In this document: positions 18,799 through 28,633 of the stretch, in pieces
How the letters are laid out: each line of letters starts with the position of its first letter
Position numbering within the stretch: position 1 is the stretch's first letter
Notes under the pieces: model-generated
Database searches by the model: none
What the model was told of the DNA's origin: nothing
The model's input: the letters and a program-made list of their open reading frames with translations, nothing else
Translations under genes and position numbers: made by a program
Source of the DNA: an uncultured Oceanospirillaceae bacterium
Lineage (GTDB): Bacteria > Pseudomonadota > Gammaproteobacteria > Pseudomonadales > Balneatricaceae
Assembly: GCA_937138495.1 (NCBI GenBank)
Contig: CAKZPE010000029.1
Span: forward strand, 1-64,000
Length of the DNA: 64,000 bases
Direction of reading: 5' to 3'

Positions 18799-19623
18799 AT
18801 GAGCACGCAACCCACACTGGCCTTCATCGGCGCGGGCAACATGGCCCGGGCAATCATCGGCGGGCTGCTCAACAGCGGTTATCCGGCGGCCAGCATCTGG
18901 GCCACCGCCACCCGGACCGAAAGCCTTGCTGACCTGTGTGAACGGGGGCTGCAGACCACTACCGATAATCAGGCTGCATGTGCCGCCGCAGACATTGTCG
19001 TACTGGCGGTCAAACCGCAGATTCTCAAAGGCGTAGCGCAATCCCTTGCGGATACCGTTCAGGCCAGCCAGCCGCTGATTGTTTCTGTGGCTGCAGGCAT
19101 TCGCTGCGACAGCATGGACACCTGGCTGGGCGGCGATACTGCCATTGTCCGTTGCATGCCAAACACCCCTTCGCTGGTACAGACCGGTGCCAGTGGCCTG
19201 TACGCCAATGAAAAAGTGACTGCGGAACAGAAACAGCAAACTGAAGACATTCTGAAAACGATCGGCCTTGCTCTGTGGGTTCAGCAGGAAACAGAACTCA
19301 GCGCGGTAACCGCCGTCTCTGGCAGCGGTCCTGCGTATTATTTCTTCGTTATGGAAGCAATGGCGGCAGCCGGTGAAAAGCTGGGGCTTAGCCCTGAAAC
19401 CGCCCGCGAACTGACCCTTCAGACAGCACTGGGCGCAGCTAAAATGGCCAGCCAGAGTGACGTTGATGCAGCAGAATTACGCCGCCGGGTTACATCCCCC
19501 AATGGCACCACAGAGCAAGCCATCATGAGCTTTGAGCGGCAGGGGTTAGAAGATATGTTCAGCACTGCCATGCAGGCCTGCTACGACCGTGCCGAAGCCA
19601 TGGCTGAAGAATTAGCCAAATAG
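18799..19623 (+). CDS. proC: Pyrroline-5-carboxylate reductase
   Basis: NAD(P)H-dependent last step of proline synthesis. The 274-aa product has an N-terminal Rossmann motif FIGAGNMARAII, a VKPQ segment near residue 72, the family signature around SGSGPAYYFFVMEAM, and a C-terminal dimerisation domain with TSPNGTTE. AAGGA upstream of the ATG supports the start. It is 52 bp downstream of yggS and 82 bp upstream of yggT, the conserved order. Confidence 0.96.
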   Translation: MSTQPTLAFIGAGNMARAIIGGLLNSGYPAASIWATATRTESLADLCERGLQTTTDNQAACAAADIVVLAVKPQILKGVAQSLADTVQASQPLIVSVAAGIRCDSMDTWLGGDTAIVRCMPNTPSLVQTGASGLYANEKVTAEQKQQTEDILKTIGLALWVQQETELSAVTAVSGSGPAYYFFVMEAMAAAGEKLGLSPETARELTLQTALGAAKMASQSDVDAAELRRRVTSPNGTTEQAIMSFERQGLEDMFSTAMQACYDRAEAMAEELAK

Positions 19624-19705
19624 ACAGCCCTATTCTGTTCATAGACAGCTATAAAGGCTCTATACTCGTATTCATATAAACAGATTTAACAGGAATTGAA
19701 TTCAT

Positions 19706-20263
19706 ATGGGACAGGATCCAACCAGCTCCATCATTCAGTTGATCGTACAGCTTTATGCCTTCATCATCGTCTTGCGGTTTTTGCTTCAGGTTGCAAAAGC
19801 CGATTACTACAACCCGATCTCACAGGCCGTCGTTAAACTCACTGCCGTGCCGCTGGCGCCGTTACAAAAAGCCGTACCACGCATTGGCAGTATCGATATC
19901 ACCCCGCTGATACTGGCCTTTGTTATCCACGCTGCTGGCTGGCTGCTGATCCTGACACTTAAGGGCCATGGTGTAAGTGCAAACTTACCGGCTATAGCGA
20001 TCATTTCAGGTGTATCAGTAATCAGCACCATTCTGGACATTTACTTCTGGGCAGTACTGGGTTCAGTGATTATCAGCTGGGTTGCACCAGGCAGTTACCA
20101 CCCAGGCCCACAGCTCATTACCCAGTTGACTGAACCGGTCTTCAATCTGGCCCGTAAGGTCGTACCATCACTGGGCGGTCTGGATCTTTCACCTATCCTG
20201 ATCTTCATTATCATTCAGATACTGAACTCGCAGCTGAAAAACCTGACGGCTATGGCACTTTAA
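19706..20263 (+). CDS. yggT: YggT-family inner membrane protein
   Basis: A 185-aa protein with two tandem YggT repeats, each with a pair of hydrophobic helices (about 12-30 and 65-85; 95-125 and 150-175). Each repeat carries the family LRFLLQ or SWVAPGSYHP-like segment before a NPISQ or P-xxQLITQLTEP amphipathic stretch. The YggT family is linked to cell shape, osmotic tolerance and division-site functions in other bacteria; a molecular role is not established. AGGAA lies upstream of the ATG. Confidence 0.92.
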   Translation: MGQDPTSSIIQLIVQLYAFIIVLRFLLQVAKADYYNPISQAVVKLTAVPLAPLQKAVPRIGSIDITPLILAFVIHAAGWLLILTLKGHGVSANLPAIAIISGVSVISTILDIYFWAVLGSVIISWVAPGSYHPGPQLITQLTEPVFNLARKVVPSLGGLDLSPILIFIIIQILNSQLKNLTAMAL

Positions 20264-20279
20264 GGCATACCGCTACCGC

Positions 20280-20304
20280 CCTCCGCAGGAGTATCCTGTG
20301 GAGG
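20280..20304. terminator. Stem-loop after yggT
   Basis: The inverted repeat CCTCCGCAGGA / TCCTGTGGAGG around a three-base loop lies 17 bp after the yggT stop. There is no T-run, so it may be an mRNA-stabilising or attenuating hairpin rather than a strong terminator. In Pseudomonas this interval is occupied by metX and metW, absent here. Confidence 0.45.
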
Positions 20305-20433
20305 CGTCCTCTATAATGAAAGGAAACACCGAACCGGCGCGTCTGTCTGAGGTTATACTCAGAAAACCTCCGGCGGAGCAGAACAGCACAGGAATACCCC
20401 CGGGTACTCCGATGCGGGAATAAAGGTCAGATC

Positions 20434-20895
20434 ATGAAACACATCACTTACTTCAGAACACTGGCGGCCACCGTACTGGCCCTTAGTATGACACTGTTCA
20501 GCCAGCACACACTGGCGGAACAGAAAATCACCCAGGGAAAATACGAAGTTCACTACAACGCCTTTAACAGCACATTTCTGCAGCCTAATGTGGCCCAGAG
20601 CTATGGCATTAAACGGGGTAAAACCCGTGGCCTGCTGAACGTATCCGTTCTGGAAAAACAGCCTGACGGTTCCACTAAACCGGTTGTTGCTGTCGTCAGC
20701 GGTAAAGCGGTCAACCTGACCTCACAGGAACAACCACTGACATTCCGTCAGATCCGTGAGACCAACGCCCTGTATTACATTGCAGAATATGCGTTCACCG
20801 ACGATCAGGTACTGCGTTTTAACCTGCAAGTGCAGGCTGATCCGGACAGCGCCGCCACCGACATTAAATTTGAACAGCGTTTCTACGCCGACTAA
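20434..20895 (+). CDS. Exported DUF4426 protein
   Basis: A 153-aa periplasmic protein. A Sec signal peptide (about 1-29, cleavage predicted after the HTLA segment) precedes a DUF4426 domain opening with KITQGKYEVHYNAFNSTFLQ and ending with a KFEQRFYAD strand. Function is unknown; the family is regularly found upstream of rdgB in pseudomonads and relatives, as here (23-bp gap). An operon with rdgB and hemW is likely. Confidence 0.9.
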   Translation: MKHITYFRTLAATVLALSMTLFSQHTLAEQKITQGKYEVHYNAFNSTFLQPNVAQSYGIKRGKTRGLLNVSVLEKQPDGSTKPVVAVVSGKAVNLTSQEQPLTFRQIRETNALYYIAEYAFTDDQVLRFNLQVQADPDSAATDIKFEQRFYAD

Positions 20896-20918
20896 ACACA
20901 GCCAGGGAATATTGCTCA

Positions 20919-21515
20919 ATGACTCAGAAGATCGTACTCGCCAGCGGCAATCAGGGAAAACTCCGGGAGTTCAATCAGGTACTCGGAGAACTGGGGGTTG
21001 AAGTTGTCCCACAGTCCGAATTCGCTGTCGAAGACGCAGAAGAAACCGGCCTGAGCTTTGTAGAAAACGCCATCATCAAAGCGCGGCACGCCTGTGAAAT
21101 CACGGGATTGCCAGCGCTGGCAGATGACTCCGGCCTGGAAGTGGATGCCCTGCTCGGTGCACCGGGCATTTACTCTGCCCGTTTTGCCGGCCCGAATGCC
21201 ACTGACGCCGACAACAACCAGAAATTACTGCAACAGCTGGCTGTCCGGGATGAACCCCGCACTGCACGGTTCCGTTGCGTGCTGGTGTATATGCGCCACG
21301 CAAAAGATCCAACCCCACTGATCTGTCAGGGCAGCTGGGAAGGTGAAATACTGCGTAAGCCATCCGGTGACAACGGCTTCGGATATGATCCACTGTTCTA
21401 TATCCCCGAACTGGACAAAGCGTCTGCCCAACTGGCACCGGCTGAAAAGAACAGCCTCAGCCACCGGGGTAAAGCGGTTCGGCAACTGATCGAAAGCATC
21501 CCTGCTTACCTGTAA
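20919..21515 (+). CDS. rdgB: XTP/dITP pyrophosphatase
   Basis: House-cleaning nucleotidase that hydrolyses non-canonical purine triphosphates (XTP, dITP) to monophosphates. At 198 aa it has the normal length and the HAM1/RdgB signatures: VLASGNQGKL at the N-terminus, FVENAIIKARHA, ADDSGLEVDAL with its metal-binding acidic pair, the SFTPDxxR-equivalent DNGFGYDPLF, and LSHRGKA near the C-terminus. AGGGA upstream of the ATG supports the start. It sits between the DUF4426 gene and hemW on the same strand. Confidence 0.96.
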   Translation: MTQKIVLASGNQGKLREFNQVLGELGVEVVPQSEFAVEDAEETGLSFVENAIIKARHACEITGLPALADDSGLEVDALLGAPGIYSARFAGPNATDADNNQKLLQQLAVRDEPRTARFRCVLVYMRHAKDPTPLICQGSWEGEILRKPSGDNGFGYDPLFYIPELDKASAQLAPAEKNSLSHRGKAVRQLIESIPAYL

Positions 21516-21560
21516 CCACAATGCGGGCCGAACCTTCCGGTCAGGCCCGTTGGAAGCCCC

Positions 21561-22721
21561 ATGTCTCTGCAACTGCCGCCGCTCTCCCTCTACATTCACA
21601 TTCCGTGGTGTATTCGCAAATGCCCCTACTGCGATTTCAACTCCCACGCAGTAAAACCGGGAAATAACAGCGAAGACCTGCCGGAAGCGGACTATACCGC
21701 AGCACTGATACGGGATCTGGACACTGAACTGAATTATGTTCAGGGCCGGGAAATTGAAACCATCTTCATCGGGGGCGGCACTCCCAGTCTTTTTTCTCCA
21801 CAGGCATTGCAGAATATTTTGCAGGGTGTCGCAGCACGGTCACCACTGGCTGCCAACGCTGAAATCACCATGGAAGCCAACCCCGGCACCTTTGAACAGG
21901 CACGCTTTGCCGGCTTTCTGAACGCCGGTGTTAACCGCCTGTCGATTGGCATTCAAAGCTTTAATGATCAGCACCTGCAGACCCTTGGCCGGATTCACAA
22001 CAGTGAGAACGCCCACCATGCCGTATCTGCTGCCCGGCAAATTGGCTTCTCCAATATCAACACCGACCTGATGCACGGTCTGCCGGGGCAAACTCCGGAA
22101 CAGGCCATGGACGACCTCAGAACCGCCATCAGTCTGGCGCCGGATCATCTCTCCTGGTACCAGCTAACCATCGAACCGAATACCGAGTTTCACAGCCGCC
22201 CTCCCCGACTGCCGGAAGATGAAACCCTCTGGGACATTCAGGAACAGGGGCAGACACTGTTAGCCGCCCACGGCTATCAGCAATACGAGATATCCGCTTA
22301 TAGCCAGCCGGGACGTCAGGCCAGACACAACCTGAATTACTGGCAGTTTGGTGATTACATCGGCATTGGTGCCGGTGCCCACGGCAAGCTGACCTTAGCC
22401 GGCGAAGGCAAGATTCTGCGGCGCTGGAAGCAACGCCAGCCCAAAGGCTATATGCAAGCCATTAACCCCATCAGCGGTCAGCAGGAAATTGCCAGAGATG
22501 AGCTGCCATTTGAATTCATGATGAACGCCTTACGCCTTCATGACGGCGTCAGTGCCGACCTCTACACGCCGGCCACCGGCATGCCCCTCAGCCAGATCGA
22601 AGACCAGCTGCAGCAGCTGCGTCACAAAGGCCTGCTGGTTGCTGATCCACAGCGCATCGCCCCCACGGAGCAGGGCAGGCTGTTTCTCAATGACCTCTTA
22701 GAAAGCTTTCTGGCAGACTGA
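21561..22721 (+). CDS. hemW: HemW radical-SAM heme chaperone
   Basis: Radical SAM protein (formerly annotated as coproporphyrinogen III oxidase-like) that binds heme and delivers it to respiratory enzymes. The 386-aa product has the CxxxCxxC cluster motif at Cys17, Cys21 and Cys24 (YIHIPWCIRKCPYCDF), a GGGTPS SAM-binding glycine motif, and a C-terminal HemN-like domain. It lacks the N-terminal extension of true HemN. GGAAG upstream of the ATG supports the start. It follows rdgB by 45 bp. Confidence 0.94.
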   Translation: MSLQLPPLSLYIHIPWCIRKCPYCDFNSHAVKPGNNSEDLPEADYTAALIRDLDTELNYVQGREIETIFIGGGTPSLFSPQALQNILQGVAARSPLAANAEITMEANPGTFEQARFAGFLNAGVNRLSIGIQSFNDQHLQTLGRIHNSENAHHAVSAARQIGFSNINTDLMHGLPGQTPEQAMDDLRTAISLAPDHLSWYQLTIEPNTEFHSRPPRLPEDETLWDIQEQGQTLLAAHGYQQYEISAYSQPGRQARHNLNYWQFGDYIGIGAGAHGKLTLAGEGKILRRWKQRQPKGYMQAINPISGQQEIARDELPFEFMMNALRLHDGVSADLYTPATGMPLSQIEDQLQQLRHKGLLVADPQRIAPTEQGRLFLNDLLESFLAD

Positions 22722-22725
22722 ACCG

Positions 22726-23097
22726 GTGGCGCGAATACAGCTCATTTATGATCGCTCCTGTCCGGCTTGCGAACATTACACCCGCTTATTACGTATCCGT
22801 GAAGATATCGGTGAGCTGGAACTGATTAACGCCCGTGAACATCCTGAGTGGGTAACAGCCCTGAAACACCAGGGCATTAACCTGAACAACGACATGCTAT
22901 TAAAGCTGGATAATCAAGAATACAGCGGCCCTGAAGCCCTGCATATGCTGGCCATGATCGGCAGCCACTCCGGCCTGTTTAACCGGCTGAACCACTGGCT
23001 GCTCCGGGCCCCGTACAGAGCCAGACTCTGCTATCCGGTGATGAGACTCGGACGTAAACTGTTACTGCTGATTTTACGGCGCAAAGGTATCCAATGA
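22726..23097 (+). CDS. DCC-family (DUF393) thiol-disulfide-type protein
   Basis: A 123-aa protein beginning at a GTG four bases after the hemW stop. The N-terminal motif YDRSCPACEHY is the DxxCPxC signature of the DCC family, thought to have a thioredoxin-like fold. The C-terminal third is basic and hydrophobic (LLLLILRRKG), perhaps membrane-associated. Function is not established. Its stop overlaps the next gene's start, so the two are probably translationally coupled. Confidence 0.82.
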   Translation: MARIQLIYDRSCPACEHYTRLLRIREDIGELELINAREHPEWVTALKHQGINLNNDMLLKLDNQEYSGPEALHMLAMIGSHSGLFNRLNHWLLRAPYRARLCYPVMRLGRKLLLLILRRKGIQ

Positions 23098-23609
23098 TGA
23101 ATGAACCGGATAACAAACTTCTTATTACGCTGGCCACTTCTGCAGACAGCAGCCGGCTGGCTGACATCTTCCATACCGCAGTACACGCCATTGATCCGGC
23201 GCTATACACCCCCGCTGCGCAGGAAGCCTGGGCCCCTACGCCACCGGACTATCCGTTCTGGAAAGCCCGACTGGAAACGAACGGCCTGCGCCAGACCTTC
23301 ATCGCCACCGTGGCCGGTGAAACCGTTGCGTTTATGGAATATCTGCCGGATGAACAGGAAAACAGTGGCTATATAGACTGCACCTACACCCACCCGGACT
23401 ATCAGGGTAAAGGAATTGCCGGTGCCTTATACCGGCATTTGGAAGCACATGCACAAAAGCAGAAAACAAAGTTTCTTAAAGTGGACGCATCAAAAGCAGC
23501 AGAACCCTTTTTCCTGCGCAGAGGCTTCATAGCCGGGCAGGAAAATCACGTTCTGCGTCATGGCCAGACACTGACCAACGTAAGCATGCATAAAGTCCTT
23601 ACGACCTGA
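23094..23609 (+). CDS. GNAT-family acetyltransferase
   Basis: A 171-aa GCN5-related N-acetyltransferase-type protein. The acetyl-CoA binding region reads YTHPDYQGKGIAGALYRHLE (about 102-121, the Q/RxxGxG/A signature), preceded by the expected central beta strands and followed by a LKVDASKAAEPFFLRRGF segment. The acceptor substrate is unknown. It overlaps the upstream DCC gene by four bases and faces the pterin dehydratase gene, which ends five bases away on the opposite strand. Confidence 0.85.
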   Translation: MMNEPDNKLLITLATSADSSRLADIFHTAVHAIDPALYTPAAQEAWAPTPPDYPFWKARLETNGLRQTFIATVAGETVAFMEYLPDEQENSGYIDCTYTHPDYQGKGIAGALYRHLEAHAQKQKTKFLKVDASKAAEPFFLRRGFIAGQENHVLRHGQTLTNVSMHKVLTT

Positions 23610-23613
23610 AGCC

Positions 23614-23949
23614 TTACAGCAAGCCATCCACCAACTTGGCACAGACAAAGTCATTATTCGACAAACCACCAATCTTATGGGTGCTGTAGCGCACCAGACA
23701 ATGGTTATAGCCGACGTCTAAATCAGGATGATGACCTTCCCGGTGAGCAATAAACGCCACTGCGTTAACAAATGCCATGGTCTGATGATAATTCTTAAAA
23801 CGGTAATCCCGATAAATACTGACGCCTGCCAGATCAAGCTGCCACTCAGGCAATACCTCATCAAGCAAACGGTTTGCCGCCTGGGCGGTTAACGCCTCAG
23901 TGGCCGTGCTGCAGGGCTCACAATGCCCTTCAAGCGTTATCTGCGTCAC
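23614..23949 (-). CDS. Pterin-4a-carbinolamine dehydratase (PhhB-like)
   Basis: Dehydrates 4a-hydroxytetrahydropterin to regenerate the cofactor of aromatic amino-acid hydroxylases; also known as a transcription cofactor in animals. The product is 111 aa with the family signature EGHHPDLDVGYNHCLVRYSTH and the final D-FVCAKLVDGLL stretch. The GTG at 23949 is chosen because AGGGG lies upstream at good spacing; the in-frame TTG further upstream overlaps that RBS. No phenylalanine hydroxylase gene is nearby. Confidence 0.9.
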   Translation of the reverse strand: MTQITLEGHCEPCSTATEALTAQAANRLLDEVLPEWQLDLAGVSIYRDYRFKNYHQTMAFVNAVAFIAHREGHHPDLDVGYNHCLVRYSTHKIGGLSNNDFVCAKLVDGLL

Positions 23950-24459
23950 CTTAATTCCCCTCAATTATCCGGTCAGCAAGGAATATAAAACACACCTCTT
24001 TCCCACTAAGTATAGCTCTGATCAGGCAAGTTATTGATAGCAGTAACAAAAACCTGAAAACGCCTTACCTGCCCCGACAGCGCTGCACCTAAGGTTCAAG
24101 CATACCCTAAAATACCGTACCGGAACCGACTTTCATAATATGAAAACGCCTGAAATCCCCGAAATATAAGGACTTAGCAACTCTTATCAGAAACAGCATT
24201 TTACAATAGGAAACTTTTCTCATACCTTAGCATCGCGGGTAAGGACAGTAAGCTTTGTTTCCTGTATCTTTACGCACTTGCAACATAAAAGCACCGTTTG
24301 CCGGTAATAGCACTCATCCGGCCACATACACCGGTGCTGCCGGTATCAGGCAACCATGTCGCCCAGCACAGCGACGCAGGATACCGCTATAAAAAATGAT
24401 AACGACGGATCCGGCCGCCTCTCACCGGAACCGGCAAATATACAATGGGGCACATCCAC
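23950..24459. other. Long non-coding leader upstream of malate synthase
   Basis: About 510 bases with no supported gene. It should hold the glcB promoter and regulatory sites, since glcB is the only gene reading away from it on the plus strand. I see a TTGCAA hexamer near 24278 but no -10 at a convincing distance, and no clear operator. The length is notable for a gene under carbon-source control. Confidence 0.5.
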
Positions 24460-26634
24460 ATGACGCAAAGGGTTAAGGTTGGCGATCTAGACGTCGCTAA
24501 AGTTCTGTACGATTTCATTAACGAACGTGCACTTCCGGGCACTCAGGTCAGCCAGGAACAGTTCTGGTCAAAGCTGGATGCTATCGTTCACGATCTGGCA
24601 CCGCGTAACCGTGAGTTACTGGCCAAACGTGAAACACTTCAGGCACAAATCGACGAATGGCACAAAGCCAACCGCGACAACGGTTTCGATTTCCCGGCCT
24701 ATAAATCCTTCCTGCAGGAAATCGGTTACCTGTTACCTGAAGGTGAAGACTTCTCCGCAACCACCACTAATGTTGACCCTGAAATGGCTACCATGGCCGG
24801 TCCTCAGCTGGTTGTACCAATCATGAACGCCCGTTTCGCACTGAATGCTGCGAATGCCCGTTGGGGCAGCCTCTACGATGCCCTGTACGGCACCGACGCT
24901 ATCAGCCACAAAGGCGGCGCTGAACCGGGTAAAGAATACAACCCGGTCCGCGGTGAACGGGTTATCAACTACGCCCGCGAACTGCTGGATCAGGCCACCC
25001 CTCTGGCCGGTGCCAGCCACAAAGACGCACAGGGCTACAGCATTCAGAACGGCAAACTGAGCGTTGCACTGACAAACGGCAGCGCTGAATTGCAGGACAA
25101 CAGCCAGTTAGTCGGTTATCTGGGCGAAACCGCTTCACCGGACAGCATTCTGTTGGTGAATAACGGCATGCACATTGAAATCAAGATCGACCCGAACAGC
25201 CAGATTGGTCAGCAAGACCCGGCCGGCGTGTGCGATCTGGTACTGGAATCAGCACTGTCCACCATCATGGATTGCGAAGACTCTGTTGCCGCCGTCGATG
25301 GCGAAGACAAAGTCGTTGCCTACAGCAACTGGTTAGGCCTGATGCAGGGCAACCTGACCGAAGACGTCACCAAAAACGGTAAGACCTTCACCCGCAGCAT
25401 GAATCCGGACCGCACTTTCAGCGGTGTTGACGGCACAGATGTAACCCTGAAAGGCCGCAGCCTGATGTTCGTCCGTAACGTTGGCCACCTGATGACCAAT
25501 GAAGCGATCATCGATAAAGACGGCAACGAAATCCCGGAAGGCATTCTGGACGGCATCGTTACCAGCCTGATCTCCAGCCACGACATTAATGGCAACAGCG
25601 AACGTCGTAACACCACCACTGGCTCCATGTACATCGTTAAACCTAAGATGCACGGCCCGGAAGAAGTGGCATTTGCTAACGAACTGTTTGCCCGTATCGA
25701 AGACGCACTGAACCTTGAGCCACTGACCCTGAAAATGGGCATCATGGACGAAGAACGCCGTACTACCGTTAACCTGAAAGAATGTATCCGCGCCGCGAAA
25801 GACCGCGTGGTATTCATCAACACAGGCTTCCTGGACCGTACCGGCGACGAAATTCACACCTCTATGGAAGCAGGCCCGATGATCCGTAAAGCGGACATGA
25901 AAGGCACCAAGTGGATTCACGCCTACGAAGACTGGAACGTAGACAATGGTCTGGGCTGTGGCCTGCAGGGCCGCGCACAGATCGGTAAAGGCATGTGGCC
26001 CATTCCGGATCAGATGTCCAACATGCTGGCAACCAAGATCGGCCACCCAATGTCCGGTGCTAACACCGCATGGGTACCGTCCCCAACCGCAGCAACATTA
26101 CACGCTCTGCACTACCACAAGGTAGACGTATTCGCCCGTCAGAACGAACTGATGAGCCGTCCGCGTGCCAATGTTGATGACATTCTGGACATTCCCGTTG
26201 CCCGCGATCCGAACTGGAGTGCTGAAGAGATTCAGCAGGAACTGGACAACAACGCACAGGGCTTGCTGGGCTACATGGTGCGCTGGGTTGAGCAGGGTAT
26301 CGGTTGCTCCAAAGTACAGGACATCAACAACGTTGGCCTGATGGAAGACCGTGCCACCCTGCGGATATCCGCGCAGCACATGACCAACTGGCTGCACCAC
26401 GGTATCTGCACTGAAGCACAGGTGATTGAAACCCTGCAGCGCATGGCCGTAGTCGTTGATGGTCAGAACGACGGCGACCCGCTTTACCGTCCGATGGCTG
26501 CTGACTTCGACGCCAGCGTTGCCTTCCAGGCAGCACTGGAACTGGTACTGGAAGGCTGCACCCAGCCAAGCGGTTACACCGAGCCAGTCCTGCACCGTCG
26601 CCGTCTGGAATTCAAAGCCAAGCATCCGGCATAA
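24460..26634 (+). CDS. glcB: Malate synthase G
   Basis: Condenses glyoxylate with acetyl-CoA to malate and CoA in the glyoxylate shunt and glycolate use; cytoplasmic monomer. The 724-aa length matches the G isoform (E. coli 723). Landmarks include the [18 protein letters not shown] segment, [17 protein letters not shown] [24 protein letters not shown] with the catalytic Arg, and the C-terminal [16 protein letters not shown]. The ATG at 24460 ([10 protein letters not shown]) is preferred; GGGG lies nine bases upstream. An ATG 15 bases earlier is also in frame. No glycolate oxidase genes adjoin it. Confidence 0.96.
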   Translation: MTQRVKVGDLDVAKVLYDFINERALPGTQVSQEQFWSKLDAIVHDLAPRNRELLAKRETLQAQIDEWHKANRDNGFDFPAYKSFLQEIGYLLPEGEDFSATTTNVDPEMATMAGPQLVVPIMNARFALNAANARWGSLYDALYGTDAISHKGGAEPGKEYNPVRGERVINYARELLDQATPLAGASHKDAQGYSIQNGKLSVALTNGSAELQDNSQLVGYLGETASPDSILLVNNGMHIEIKIDPNSQIGQQDPAGVCDLVLESALSTIMDCEDSVAAVDGEDKVVAYSNWLGLMQGNLTEDVTKNGKTFTRSMNPDRTFSGVDGTDVTLKGRSLMFVRNVGHLMTNEAIIDKDGNEIPEGILDGIVTSLISSHDINGNSERRNTTTGSMYIVKPKMHGPEEVAFANELFARIEDALNLEPLTLKMGIMDEERRTTVNLKECIRAAKDRVVFINTGFLDRTGDEIHTSMEAGPMIRKADMKGTKWIHAYEDWNVDNGLGCGLQGRAQIGKGMWPIPDQMSNMLATKIGHPMSGANTAWVPSPTAATLHALHYHKVDVFARQNELMSRPRANVDDILDIPVARDPNWSAEEIQQELDNNAQGLLGYMVRWVEQGIGCSKVQDINNVGLMEDRATLRISAQHMTNWLHHGICTEAQVIETLQRMAVVVDGQNDGDPLYRPMAADFDASVAFQAALELVLEGCTQPSGYTEPVLHRRRLEFKAKHPA

Positions 26635-26660
26635 ACTGCACCATCACTGCAGACTCATAA

Positions 26661-26688
26661 ACATCCCGCCCCGGCGGGATGTTTTCGT
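26661..26688 (+). terminator. Terminator after malate synthase gene
   Basis: The near-perfect stem ACATCCCGCC / GGCGGGATGT at 26661-26682, followed by TTTTCGTTT, lies 27 bp after the glcB stop. Confidence 0.85.
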
Positions 26689-26777
26689 TTCACCCCCCTT
26701 TTGCTGCCAATTTCCGCTATAATCCCGGAAATTAATTCCCCGGTGTGTAAAACACCCAGATTCTGAGATTCAAACCC

Positions 26778-28157
26778 GTGACCGATACCCTGTTCAGCTC
26801 CCTGAAGCTGCCCAAACCCATGCTGGATAATCTGGCTGACCTTGGCTACAAAACCATGACGCCGATACAGGCGCAAAGCCTGCCACATGCACTGGACGGC
26901 AAGGATCTGATCGCCAAAGCCAAAACCGGTAGCGGCAAAACCGCCGCCTTCGCCATTGGCCTGCTGCTGCGCATTAAACAACGGGACTTCGGCACTCAGG
27001 CGCTGATCCTGTGTCCGACCCGTGAACTCAGCACTCAGGTGGCCAAAGAACTGCGCCGGCTGGCCCGCTTCCAGTCAAATCTGAAAGTCGTCACCCTGTG
27101 CGGCGGTCAACCCATTGGTCCGCAAATCGGCTCACTGGCCCACGGCGCGCACATTGTTGTCGGTACACCGGGACGCATTCAGGATCACCTGCGCAAAGGC
27201 ACCCTGAATCTGGAACGCTGTCACACCCTGGTACTGGACGAAGCCGATCGCATGCTAGACATGGGCTTCAACGAACAGATTACTAAAGTCGCGGATTACA
27301 CCCCCCGCAGCCGCCAGACCTTACTGTTCTCGGCTACTTACCCGGACAATATTCTGAAGCTGAGCAAAAACCTGCAGCGTGAGCCGGTGGAAATCAGCGT
27401 GGAAGCGATTCATGATCAGGGCAAAATCGAACAGATCTTTTACTGCCTCGACAGCGTCGACAAGCCATCCGGGCTGACCAAGCTGCTGGCCCGTCATCCG
27501 GCTGACTCCATCGTGCTGTTCTGTAACACCAAAGCCCAGTGCAGCGATATTGAAGAATATCTGAAAAACCTGGGTTACTTTGCCAAGGCATTGCATGGCG
27601 ATCTGGATCAGCGCGACCGGGATCAGGTACTGGTTCAGTTTGCCAACCGCAGCTGCACCATACTGATTGCCACTGACGTCGCGGCCCGTGGTCTGGACAT
27701 CAGCGATCTGGAACTGGTCATCAACTACGACCTGCCCCGTGACCCGGAAATCTACACCCACCGGATCGGCCGCACCGGCCGGGCCGACAAACAGGGCACC
27801 GCTGTCAGCCTCTACAAACCGTCTGAGCTCTATAAGCTGGACGCCATCAGCGAATACCAGAACAAAGAACCGGTCTGCTTCAGCATTCCGGAACTGGAAG
27901 TGGTACACGCTGAACCGCCGAGGCCAGCCATGCGTACCCTGGCTATTCAGGGCGGCCGTAAAGACAAGATCCGCCCCGGCGATATTCTGGGTGCCCTGAC
28001 CGGCGATGCAGGCATCCCTGGCAGTGACGTTGGCAAAATCGATGTCAGTGATTACAACACCTATGTCGCCGTTAAACGGACTGAAGCCCGTAAGGCTCAC
28101 AGCCGTCTGCTGGACGGTAAAATCAAAGGCCGCCGGTTTAAGGTCAGAATGCTCTGA
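26778..28157 (+). CDS. dbpA: ATP-dependent RNA helicase DbpA
   Basis: DEAD-box helicase that binds 23S rRNA helix 92 and acts in 50S subunit assembly. The 459-aa product has the Q motif (LGYKTMTPIQAQ), Walker A AKTGSGKT, PTREL, DEAD in LVLDEADRMLDMGF, SAT, and HRIGRTGRA. The C-terminal domain (about 385-459) carries the DbpA RNA-binding signature (GGRKDKIRPGDILGAL and KIKGRRFKVRML). The start is a GTG at 26778 with little visible RBS. Confidence 0.95.
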   Translation: MTDTLFSSLKLPKPMLDNLADLGYKTMTPIQAQSLPHALDGKDLIAKAKTGSGKTAAFAIGLLLRIKQRDFGTQALILCPTRELSTQVAKELRRLARFQSNLKVVTLCGGQPIGPQIGSLAHGAHIVVGTPGRIQDHLRKGTLNLERCHTLVLDEADRMLDMGFNEQITKVADYTPRSRQTLLFSATYPDNILKLSKNLQREPVEISVEAIHDQGKIEQIFYCLDSVDKPSGLTKLLARHPADSIVLFCNTKAQCSDIEEYLKNLGYFAKALHGDLDQRDRDQVLVQFANRSCTILIATDVAARGLDISDLELVINYDLPRDPEIYTHRIGRTGRADKQGTAVSLYKPSELYKLDAISEYQNKEPVCFSIPELEVVHAEPPRPAMRTLAIQGGRKDKIRPGDILGALTGDAGIPGSDVGKIDVSDYNTYVAVKRTEARKAHSRLLDGKIKGRRFKVRML

Positions 28158-28303
28158 TCCCCAAAACCGTGACTGAGTAAACGAATCAGTAATGCATCTG
28201 TAGCAATCATGCATGTATACTGTGAACGACAGCATGAAAATTTCCGACGTACGCCACTCAGGGCTGTCGGAACTTCACAGCTCGAAATTAAAGGAGGCAT
28301 CCT

Positions 28304-28495
28304 ATGAAACCGGCGAAGAACCAACATCCTAAGTTTATTGAAGCAATGCAAAAACTCTCTGCTATGACGGAGGAAGAACGCCTGTCTGAAGCCAACAAGG
28401 AACTGTTTGAACAAGCCATAGAATACGCGCCACTTGAAGCCCAACCGGCCCTGCTGGCAATTCAGAAAAAATACGATGCCTTAGCACTGCACTAA
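28304..28495 (+). CDS. Small hydrophilic protein of unknown function
   Basis: A 63-aa protein, not recognised. It is charged and probably helical (segments ERLSEANKELFEQAIEY and ALLAIQKKYDAL), with no signal peptide, cysteines or known motif. It is supported as real by a strong AAAGGAGG RBS seven bases before the ATG, codon usage like its neighbours, and a GCCGGTGAA/TTCACCGGC stem-loop right after its stop. It stands alone between dbpA and tRNA-Phe. Confidence 0.7.
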   Translation: MKPAKNQHPKFIEAMQKLSAMTEEERLSEANKELFEQAIEYAPLEAQPALLAIQKKYDALALH

Positions 28496-28506
28496 GGATT
28501 AACCCC

Positions 28507-28532
28507 CGCCGGTGAACACTTTTCACCGGCGA
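28507..28532 (+). terminator. Stem-loop after small ORF
   Basis: The inverted repeat CGCCGGTGAA / TTCACCGGCG around a short loop begins 12 bases after the small ORF stop. The T-tract behind it is poor, so termination strength is uncertain. Confidence 0.6.
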
Positions 28533-28633
28533 CTCCTTCCACCCTGCTCAGCCTCCCACATACAGAAATAAAAACCTTTAAGACAATAATTTTGTTGCTT
28601 TTTTAAAGCCACACGTGTTTAATGTGCGCCGTT

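Noticed and set aside
25333..26046. Long minus-strand frame (237 codons) inside malate synthase
   Set aside because: Antisense shadow of a highly conserved gene with strong codon bias; no RBS or family resemblance.
27321..28235. 304-codon minus-strand frame across dbpA
   Set aside because: Antisense shadow of DbpA, which has all DEAD-box motifs on the plus strand.
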